Assembly (NCBI GenBank): GCA_963517805.1
Contig: CAUQHD010000068.1
Coordinates: 1-7,956 of the forward strand
Origin: JABCPE02 sp963517805
GTDB lineage: Bacteria; Bacteroidota; Bacteroidia; Flavobacteriales; Weeksellaceae
Direction of reading: 5' to 3'
DNA: 7,956 nucleotides
Made by a program: the position numbers and the translations under genes. Below are positions 1-4,844 of the stretch, piece by piece (positions within the stretch are counted from its first letter, which is position 1; each line of letters starts with the position of its first letter). The notes beneath the pieces are model-generated. The model made no database searches. It saw nothing but the letters and a program-made list of their open reading frames with translations, and had not been told where the DNA came from.

Positions 1-116
1 CCGATTACGAGTTTTTCAAATTCCACTGCATTAGGCGGAACTTTCCCTTGAGAAATAGATAGTTCCTTTGCAAAATTTCCATGCGTGAGAGATGATAATG
101 TTTCTTTTTGTACCAT
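1..116 (-). CDS. dnaB: Replicative DNA helicase DnaB, N-terminal fragment (runs off left edge)
   Basis: Reading leftwards from an ATG at 116-114, 38 codons stay open to the window edge. The peptide starts MVQKETLSSLTHGNF and ends PPNAVEFEKLVI. The segment PPNA-(V)-E-x-E-x-x-V-(I/L)-G matches the start of the DnaB N-terminal domain, where a Pro-Pro/His stretch precedes an EAExxVLG-like helix. The leading KETLSSLTHGNFAKELS segment is, from memory, typical of Weeksellaceae DnaB. DnaB is the ring-shaped ATP-dependent helicase that unwinds DNA at the replication fork. The helicase core lies outside the window, so the call rests on about 38 residues. An in-frame stop at 143-141 and the lack of any other start upstream fix this start codon. 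A -7-type promoter motif ends only 4 nt before the ATG. Confidence 0.75.
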   Translation of the reverse strand, partial: MVQKETLSSLTHGNFAKELSISQGKVPPNAVEFEKLVI

Positions 117-120
117 GGGA

Positions 121-128
121 CAAAGATA
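121..128 (-). promoter_or_regulatory. Putative -7 promoter element for dnaB
   Basis: On the minus strand, 128-121 reads TATCTTTG, an exact match to the Bacteroidota -7 consensus TAnnTTTG. Candidate -33 TTG triplets lie 13 and 25 nt upstream of it (complement of 142-144 and 154-156). Both are off the usual spacing of about 19, so the -33 part is weak. Only TCCC separates the motif from the ATG at 116, which predicts an extremely short leader or none. Confidence 0.5.
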
Positions 129-237
129 AAGATTAAACTCTCAAAATTCTACGCAATGTTGAAAAGTAACTATAAATTATAACAAATAATTATAAATCAG
201 TCAATTACAAGTTTTAAGAATGTTAATAAAATTACAT

Positions 238-268
238 AAAAAAATCCAGTAACGCATACTGGATTTTT
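238..268 (-). terminator. Rho-independent terminator of the flotillin operon
   Basis: Positions 240-251 and 257-268 form a perfect 12-bp inverted repeat (AAAAATCCAGTA / TACTGGATTTTT) with a 5-nt loop. On the minus strand the right arm runs into a run of seven T. It begins 10 nt beyond the flotillin stop codon (280-278). On the plus strand it is also followed by a T-rich stretch, but no plus-strand gene reads into it. Confidence 0.85.
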
Positions 269-277
269 CTGATTTTT

Positions 278-1819
278 TTAAAGTTCCTCTTCAGGTTCAT
301 TGTTTTCAATGATGATTTCCTCATTTTTTGCCTTTGGTTCTTGATGAGGAATTTCGCTTTTTCCTTTTAGATATTCAGGAAGATTAAGCCCAGCCATATT
401 GAATAAATCATTCAGAGGCGGTACAGTTTTCATCATTCCTGAAACGAAATTAGCCGTGGAAGTATTTCCGTCAGGATTGTTCCCGCTGTCCCAAACTGTA
501 ACTTTATCAATTTTAATATTTTTAACGGCTTCCACCTGAGTTTTAACCAATTCAGGAAGTTTTTCGATAAGTAGTAACTGGAACGCAGAGTTGGTATCTC
601 CACCAGCAGCTTTTACCACTTGGTCATAACCTTCCGCCTGTTTTGTAAGGATTTCAAGGAGACCTTTCGCTTCCGCTTCCATTTTCAGGTAGATGGCATC
701 GGCTTCCCCTTTGGCTTTTAGTCTGATTTTTTCCGCTTCGGCTTCCGCATCGATGATGGCTTTTTGTCTGGATATTTCCGCAGGAATTACGATGTTGGCA
801 TTCTGTGTAGAACGCTCTCTTTCGGCTCTGGCAGCTTCCGCTTTTTGTTCAGCCAAATAAGATTCTTCAAGGGCTTTCGCTGCCTGAACTTTTTCAGCTG
901 TGATTGCTATTTTGAGGGCTTCGGCTTCTTTTTCTCTTCTCTGTGCATCGGAATTAGCGATGGTTATTTTCGCTTCGTTTTCCCCTTTTACGGCAAGGGA
1001 ATTTGCAAGTGAAGTCGCAATTCTCGATTCCTTTTCAGCCTCGGCTTTACCGATGGATTCATCTTTCACAGCAGATGCGATGCTGATTTCTCTATCTTTT
1101 TGAGTAATCGCAATTTTTACATCTCTGTCTCTGTTGGTTTCCGCGATTTGTACATCTTTCTCTCTGTCGGCCTCAGCTTTACCTGTTTCCCCGATTTTTT
1201 CTTGTTCTGCAACGGAAATTTTCGCTTCGTTAATCGCTTTCGCAGCTGCTTCTTTCCCTAAAGCTTCGATGTAGCCAGACTCGTCTTTGATATCGGTTAC
1301 ATTGACATTGATGAGTTTTAGACCTATTTTTTTAAGTTCGGTATCTACATTTTTAGAAATATTTTCAAGGAATTTGTCTCGGTCAGAGTTGATTTCCTCA
1401 ATGGTCATCGTAGCAATCACCAAACGAAGCTGCCCAAAAAGAATATCCTTGGAAAGTTCCTGAATCTGCTCTGGTGAAAGTCCTAAAAGTCTTTCAGCGG
1501 CATTTCCCATCGTGTCTGTTTCAGTGGAAATAGCGATGGTAAATCGGCACGGTACATCCACACGAATATTCTGGCGCGAAAGGGCGTTGGTAAGATTGGC
1601 TTCGATGGAAATCGGCTTTAAATCAAGATATGCAAAGTCTTGAATTACAGGCCATACGAATGCACCGCCGCCATGGATACATCTCGCAGAGCTTCCGCCT
1701 GTTTTTCCATAAATTACCAAAATTTTGTCCGAAGGACATCTCTTGTAACGCGAAATAAGAGAAACAAGAGTCACAAAAAGCACAAAAACTAATGCTACAA
1801 TAATAATAAACGGGCTCAT
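278..1819 (-). CDS. Flotillin family protein (SPFH domain, FloT/YqiK-like)
   Basis: This is a 513-residue protein of typical flotillin length. Residues 3-22 are a hydrophobic N-terminal membrane segment. Residues about 28-200 form the SPFH/band 7 domain, including GxxGGSSARCIHGGGAFVWPVIQ-type flotillin sequence near 40-60. Residues about 190-390 are a long Glu/Ala/Lys-rich coiled coil with clear 11-residue repeats at 220-263. A flotillin C-terminal region at about 390-490 is followed by an acidic tail. Flotillins oligomerise at the inner face of the membrane and organise membrane microdomains. Their exact client proteins here cannot be read from the sequence. The gene lies 11 nt behind an NfeD-like gene, the classic pairing (B. 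subtilis yuaF-yuaG, E. coli yqiJ-yqiK), so the two are almost certainly co-transcribed. The ATG at 1819 fits the membrane segment starting at residue 3. Ribosome-site sequence is weak and A-rich, as is usual in flavobacteria. Confidence 0.93.
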   Translation of the reverse strand: MSPFIIIVALVFVLFVTLVSLISRYKRCPSDKILVIYGKTGGSSARCIHGGGAFVWPVIQDFAYLDLKPISIEANLTNALSRQNIRVDVPCRFTIAISTETDTMGNAAERLLGLSPEQIQELSKDILFGQLRLVIATMTIEEINSDRDKFLENISKNVDTELKKIGLKLINVNVTDIKDESGYIEALGKEAAAKAINEAKISVAEQEKIGETGKAEADREKDVQIAETNRDRDVKIAITQKDREISIASAVKDESIGKAEAEKESRIATSLANSLAVKGENEAKITIANSDAQRREKEAEALKIAITAEKVQAAKALEESYLAEQKAEAARAERERSTQNANIVIPAEISRQKAIIDAEAEAEKIRLKAKGEADAIYLKMEAEAKGLLEILTKQAEGYDQVVKAAGGDTNSAFQLLLIEKLPELVKTQVEAVKNIKIDKVTVWDSGNNPDGNTSTANFVSGMMKTVPPLNDLFNMAGLNLPEYLKGKSEIPHQEPKAKNEEIIIENNEPEEEL

Positions 1820-1830
1820 ATAATTTTACT

Positions 1831-2400
1831 TTAAATTTTTTCTACAATTAAAATTTCATCTTTTATATCAACTACTTTTATAAGTTCGCCAGACAAAATA
1901 TCTGTATCAGAGTTAGTTATCGCATAGAGTTCATGATTGGTTCCCTTCAGCGAAATAAGAACTTTTCCTTTTCCAAGACTCTGAGCAGGAATTTTGAGAT
2001 AGACTTCTCCAGTTTTATTTTTTAAATCATTGATTTTAAAAGTATTGTCTTCTGATAATTTAAGTAGTTGTTTAATAATTAAAAAGAAAATCAATACAAA
2101 ACCAGCTCCCACAGCTGCTGCAAGAATGGTAAGTAAAAATTTGTTTTCTATCATTGGGTAAAAAGCAACACCTGCCCAGCCAAACCCGAGTAGAAAATTG
2201 GTGAGGTTCCTCAGTGAGAAAAGCTGAAAAGGAGCGTCTGCACCATCAAAATCTCCGTCAAAATCAGGCTCTGTGCCATCTGTGCTGTCGCTTCCAATGA
2301 AAGTGAGCACAGCCTGAACCACAAATACTAAACTGCTGAACAATGCTACATACCAAAAAGAACGATGTAGAACATCTAAATTTTCTAAAAAATCAAACAT
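1831..2400 (-). CDS. NfeD-like membrane protein with C-terminal OB-fold (YuaF/YqiJ type)
   Basis: The product is 189 residues with three predicted membrane helices, at about 16-36, 62-82 and 88-112. A soluble beta-rich C-terminal part (about 120-189) has the Gly-rich pattern of the NfeD OB-fold: KNKTGEVYLKI, then GKGKVLISLKG, then LSGELIKVVDI. Between helices 1 and 2 is an acidic stretch (46-55) built from Asp-Phe-Asp-Gly units. The family is the short NfeD1b type without the N-terminal protease domain. In known cases it acts as a partner of the flotillin encoded next to it. Gene order supports that here: flotillin starts 11 nt downstream on the same strand. The identification comes from topology, fold pattern and context rather than a strong sequence motif. 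The start at 2400 is the natural one, placing a short amphipathic segment before helix 1. Confidence 0.85.
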   Translation of the reverse strand: MFDFLENLDVLHRSFWYVALFSSLVFVVQAVLTFIGSDSTDGTEPDFDGDFDGADAPFQLFSLRNLTNFLLGFGWAGVAFYPMIENKFLLTILAAAVGAGFVLIFFLIIKQLLKLSEDNTFKINDLKNKTGEVYLKIPAQSLGKGKVLISLKGTNHELYAITNSDTDILSGELIKVVDIKDEILIVEKI

Positions 2401-2493
2401 TTATCTAAATTTTAAGATTTCCTAAAAATACAAATTTTAGTTTAATTATAAAAATAAAAATCATTATTTTTTTCTAAAAAATAGAATTTTTAG
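2401..2493. other. AT-rich intergenic region between nfeD-like gene and tRNA promoter
   Basis: This region must hold the promoter for the minus-strand NfeD-flotillin unit. The best candidate is TAAAATTTG on the minus strand at 2439-2431, which has one extra base between TA and TTTG compared with the consensus, and no good -33 TTG is visible. The sequence is mostly A/T runs. I see no open reading frame or stable hairpin. Confidence 0.35.
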
Positions 2494-2523
2494 TTGGAAG
2501 TTCTAAAAAAATCCCTATCTTTG
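2494..2523 (+). promoter_or_regulatory. Bacteroidota-type promoter of tRNA-Phe
   Basis: A -33 TTG at 2494-2496 and a -7 TATCTTTG at 2516-2523 are separated by 19 nt. This is an essentially ideal match to the TTG / TAnnTTTG promoter of the Bacteroidota primary sigma factor. Transcription would start a few bases before the mature tRNA 5' end at 2534. It is the clearest promoter in the window. Confidence 0.85.
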
Positions 2524-2533
2524 CACCACGAAA

Positions 2534-2606
<73 letters not shown>

Positions 2607-2607
2607 C

Positions 2608-2638
2608 AAAAACCCTCTGATGTAATTGGAGGGTTTTT
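2608..2638 (+). terminator. Rho-independent terminator of tRNA-Phe
   Basis: A perfect 10-bp inverted repeat (AAAAACCCTC at 2608-2617 and GAGGGTTTTT at 2629-2638) has an 11-nt loop. The loop can tighten through two G-U pairs and one A-U pair. The right arm ends in five T. It starts 2 nt after the mature tRNA end. Confidence 0.9.
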
Positions 2639-2673
2639 CTATTATAGATTTATAATAAATGTAAAATAATCAT

Positions 2674-2681
2674 TAAATTTG
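2674..2681 (+). promoter_or_regulatory. Putative -7 promoter element for the TPR membrane protein gene
   Basis: TAAATTTG matches TAnnTTTG exactly and ends 17 nt before the ATG at 2699. No TTG occurs at the expected -33 distance, so the match is half of a promoter. The preceding tRNA terminator implies that a new promoter is needed here. Confidence 0.5.
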
Positions 2682-2698
2682 CAACTCAAAAATAGATT

Positions 2699-3262
2699 AT
2701 GAATAAATATATAAAGTTAGTCATTGCGGGGCTAATGGTAGCAGGAGGAATATTCCTAATGTTCAACAGACAAGTAGGCTGGGGGATAGTATGTGTAGTT
2801 CTATCAATAGTTCCTATTATATTGTTTTTTAAGAATGAGTATATTCTTTTATCCCTTTGGAAGATGAGAGATCAGAAAATAGATGAAGTTGCTAAACTGC
2901 TTTCTAATATTACAGATTATAAAACACAGCTGCATAGAAGCCAATATGGATACTATCACTATATGCTGGGGCTTACATATGCTGAAAATCCATTGAAAGC
3001 AGAGGGACTGATGAAAACAGCTCTTGAATATGGAATGAGCATGAAGCATGATAGAGCTTTAGCAAAGTTTAATTTGGCGATAGTGGCTCTTTCTAGAGGT
3101 AATAAAACAGATGCTCAGAGATTACTAAATGATGCACAAAAACTGGACACGGCAGGAATGCTTACAGAGCATATAAGAACAATGAAAGAGCAAATGAAAA
3201 AGCCAAACATGCAGAAACACATGCATAATCCTAATATGAGACACAGAGGTAAATTCTTCTAG
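2699..3262 (+). CDS. Small membrane-anchored TPR-like protein of unknown function
   Basis: I do not recognise this 187-residue protein as a named family. Two hydrophobic helices (about 5-22 and 27-44) form a hairpin at the N-terminus. The rest is soluble and helical. Residues about 84-112 and 117-150 look like two tetratricopeptide repeats: YYHYMLGLTYA...AEGLMKTALEYG, then ALAKFNLAIVALSRGNKTDAQRLLNDAQKLD. The first has Tyr/Gly/Leu/Ala and the second Asn/Ala/Leu/Gly at expected TPR helix A positions. The C-terminus (166-187) is basic and rich in Met and His, with PNM occurring twice. The gene is flanked by the tRNA-Phe terminator and a convergent terminator, so it is probably monocistronic. 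ATG at 2699 is chosen because the membrane hairpin begins at once and a -7 motif lies 17 nt upstream. A protein-protein interaction role at the membrane is inference from the fold only. Confidence 0.85.
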   Translation: MNKYIKLVIAGLMVAGGIFLMFNRQVGWGIVCVVLSIVPIILFFKNEYILLSLWKMRDQKIDEVAKLLSNITDYKTQLHRSQYGYYHYMLGLTYAENPLKAEGLMKTALEYGMSMKHDRALAKFNLAIVALSRGNKTDAQRLLNDAQKLDTAGMLTEHIRTMKEQMKKPNMQKHMHNPNMRHRGKFF

Positions 3263-3284
3263 TTTTGGGATTTGATTACAAATA

Positions 3285-3317
3285 AAAAATGGAGATTAGT
3301 TACTAATCTCCATTTTT
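3285..3317. terminator. Bidirectional terminator embedded in the 3' end of the glycosyltransferase gene
   Basis: Positions 3285-3299 and 3303-3317 form a perfect 15-bp inverted repeat (AAAAATGGAGATTAG / CTAATCTCCATTTTT) with a 3-nt loop, flanked by T tracts on both strands. It lies 22 nt after the stop of the plus-strand TPR gene. It also contains the last codons and stop (3298-3296) of the minus-strand glycosyltransferase, so it can terminate both convergent transcripts. Confidence 0.88.
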
Positions 3318-4273
3318 CTTAATATATTTTTAATGTCAATGTTATGCAGGCAAGCCCAGTCGCCGCGATAGCATTCTTTATTCCCAAAAATTGAACATGG
3401 TCGGCAGGAAAGGTCACTCACTTGGACAATATCTTCCTCGCTTTGTCCATAGCCGAGAAAACCAGCATAAGGATGCGTCTGTCCCCAGACAGATATACAG
3501 CGGGTTCCTACCAGACTGGCCAAGTGCATATTAGCCGAATCCATAGAAATCATTAGTTCTAATTGTGAGATTTTTTCTAATTCTTGTTTCAAAGAAAGTT
3601 TCCCTGCAAGGGATTCTGAATTAGGAATTTGTTTTTCCCATTCATTGAGGATTTCTACTTCCTTTTTTCCGCCACCGAAGAAGAACAGTGGTTTTTCTTT
3701 GGCGATTTCTTTCGCTAATTCAAAAGATTTTTCCAAAGGAAGCATTTTCCCAAAATGCTGTGCAAAAGGCGCAAATCCTACGCCGTTTTTTATTCCTTGC
3801 TGAGGTTTGAGCTGATGTGAAAGTGTTAATGAAAATCCCATTTTTCTCAGGACATCAGCGTATCTTTCGGTGTTTTTTTTGAGTTGTGTTTTATTAAGGT
3901 TTTTGGTGTCAATTAGTTGCTTTTTCTCTTTTCGCCCTTTGTCTATTTTATGAATAGGAAGTCTTTTTAACCAAAAGAAAAAATTGAGAATATTGGATCT
4001 GAGGACATTATGAAAATCTGCAACCATATCTGGCCGAAATTCAGACAAGATTTCGCTGGACAGTTTTTTTAGTCCAAAAAAACCTTCATATTCCTTTAAA
4101 TCCACACCTTTAAATTTGAGCCTTGGAATTCCATCAAACAAATCTTTGAAATTTTTTCTAGAAACCATCAAGATTTCTGTATCAGGATTTTCATCAAGAA
4201 ACTCTTTGAGAACGGGCACTAGCATGGCGATGTCGCCAAATGCCGAAAAACGGTAAGCAAGTATTTTGGTCAC
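3296..4273 (-). CDS. Glycosyltransferase family 9 (LPS heptosyltransferase-like)
   Basis: This 325-residue protein has the length and two-domain GT-B layout of family 9 enzymes such as WaaC/WaaF. The N-terminus, KILAYRFSAFGDIAMLVPVL, carries the family's (R/K)xSxxGD motif, with Asp14 at the place of the WaaC catalytic base. The C-terminal domain shows GFAPFAQHFGKMLP (166-179), the FFFGGG strand end (197-202) and SMDSANMHLASLVG (243-256), the family nucleotide-sugar-binding motif. A cysteine cluster follows (C290, C293, C301, C308). Such enzymes add ADP-heptose or a related sugar to lipid A-core at the inner membrane, but the true sugar here cannot be assigned. The start is a GTG at 4273-4271 overlapping the sufE stop by 4 nt (GTGA). 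It is supported because the conserved strand begins two residues later and no upstream start is possible. Confidence 0.9.
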   Translation of the reverse strand: MTKILAYRFSAFGDIAMLVPVLKEFLDENPDTEILMVSRKNFKDLFDGIPRLKFKGVDLKEYEGFFGLKKLSSEILSEFRPDMVADFHNVLRSNILNFFFWLKRLPIHKIDKGRKEKKQLIDTKNLNKTQLKKNTERYADVLRKMGFSLTLSHQLKPQQGIKNGVGFAPFAQHFGKMLPLEKSFELAKEIAKEKPLFFFGGGKKEVEILNEWEKQIPNSESLAGKLSLKQELEKISQLELMISMDSANMHLASLVGTRCISVWGQTHPYAGFLGYGQSEEDIVQVSDLSCRPCSIFGNKECYRGDWACLHNIDIKNILRKMEISN

Positions 4274-4692
4274 GATTTTAGTTGATAAGCTACAGCGTAG
4301 AATTTTATTTGTTTTATCATTGAGGCAAGTCCATTTGCTCTGGAAGGAGAGAGGAATTCCTGCAGTCCGATTTTGGAAATAAAATCAAAATCAGCCGCCA
4401 GAATTTCTTCGGCAGTATGTCCGCTGTACACTCCCACCAAAAGAGAAATAATGCCTTTTGGCAAAATTCCGTCAGAATCAGCAAGGAAAAAAATCTTGCC
4501 ATCGCGCAGTTCGGCATCCAGCCAAACCTGGGACTGACAGCCTTTTATTAAAATATCTTCATTCTTTTTTTCCTCTGGAAGACCTTTTAGTTCTTTGCCT
4601 AAATCTATGATATATTCATACTTCTGCTCCCAATCCGAGAGAAAGGCAAAATCATCTATTAGTTCCTGTTGTTTTTCCTTGATACTCATCAT
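4270..4692 (-). CDS. sufE: SufE-family cysteine desulfurase activator
   Basis: The protein is 140 residues, the usual SufE size. It has the family signature IKGCQSQVWL at 49-58, containing the sulfur-accepting cysteine (Cys52, or Cys51 if the second ATG is used, as in E. coli SufE). The segments DSDGILPKGIISLLVGVYSG (73-92) and LSPSRANGLASMI (113-125) are also typical. SufE takes persulfide sulfur from SufS and passes it on for Fe-S cluster assembly in the cytosol. No other suf gene is in the window. Two adjacent ATG codons (4692 and 4689) are possible starts. A -7 motif ends 10 nt before the first. It is followed directly by the glycosyltransferase gene in a 4-nt stop-start overlap, which suggests translational coupling despite unrelated roles. 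Confidence 0.94.
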   Translation of the reverse strand: MMSIKEKQQELIDDFAFLSDWEQKYEYIIDLGKELKGLPEEKKNEDILIKGCQSQVWLDAELRDGKIFFLADSDGILPKGIISLLVGVYSGHTAEEILAADFDFISKIGLQEFLSPSRANGLASMIKQIKFYAVAYQLKS

Positions 4693-4702
4693 ACGATTTT
4701 TG

Positions 4703-4730
4703 CAAAAATAAAAAATATAACAGATTTCAG
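4703..4730 (-). promoter_or_regulatory. Putative promoter of sufE-glycosyltransferase unit
   Basis: On the minus strand, 4710-4703 reads TATTTTTG, an exact TAnnTTTG match. A CTG (one change from TTG) at 4730-4728 lies 17 nt upstream of it. The motif ends 10 nt before the first ATG at 4692, predicting a leader of only a few bases. Confidence 0.55.
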
Positions 4731-4800
4731 GGCAGAAAATTTCTAAACAACATTAAAAATAAAATATGACATAAAGTCAGACAAAAAAATGGTAAAATAT

Positions 4801-4833
4801 TTGATATTGTTTGTTGAATAATTACTAATTTAG
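4801..4833 (+). promoter_or_regulatory. Tentative clpC promoter region
   Basis: No perfect TAnnTTTG occurs upstream of clpC. Near matches are TAATTTAG at 4826-4833, with TTG at 4801-4803 lying 22 nt upstream, and TATTGTTTG at 4805-4813, which has one extra spacer base. The first overlaps the palindrome at 4821-4837. The choice between them is not settled by the sequence. Confidence 0.3.
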
Positions 4834-4837
4834 TAAT
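4821..4837. promoter_or_regulatory. 17-bp palindrome upstream of clpC, possible operator
   Basis: ATTACTA and TAGTAAT form perfect 7-bp arms around a 3-nt centre (ATT). It ends 7 nt before the first clpC ATG and overlaps a tentative -7 element, the place expected of a repressor site. The composition is AT-rich, so chance occurrence is possible, and no known regulator is recognised. Confidence 0.35.
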
Positions 4838-4844
4838 ATAATTT

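Noticed and set aside
764..1103. Plus-strand open frames of 82 and 67 codons opposite the flotillin coiled coil
   Set aside because: They are antisense shadows of a repetitive Glu/Ala/Lys coding region. Their products are low-complexity Phe/Ser-rich with no family features and no start context.
2472..2510. Direct repeat TTCTAAAAAA at 2472-2481 and 2501-2510
   Set aside because: This is low-complexity AT sequence, and similar runs occur nearby. It is not near the tRNA 3' end in a way that would suggest an attachment site.
4767..4779. Short inverted repeat TGAC-ATAAA-GTCA in the sufE-clpC spacer
   Set aside because: The arms are only 4 bp in AT-rich DNA, and it lies away from the best promoter candidates. 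Too weak to call an operator.
4780..4844. CtsR-type heptad direct repeat before clpC
   Set aside because: I looked for GGTCAAA-like repeats, which control clpC in Firmicutes, and found none.
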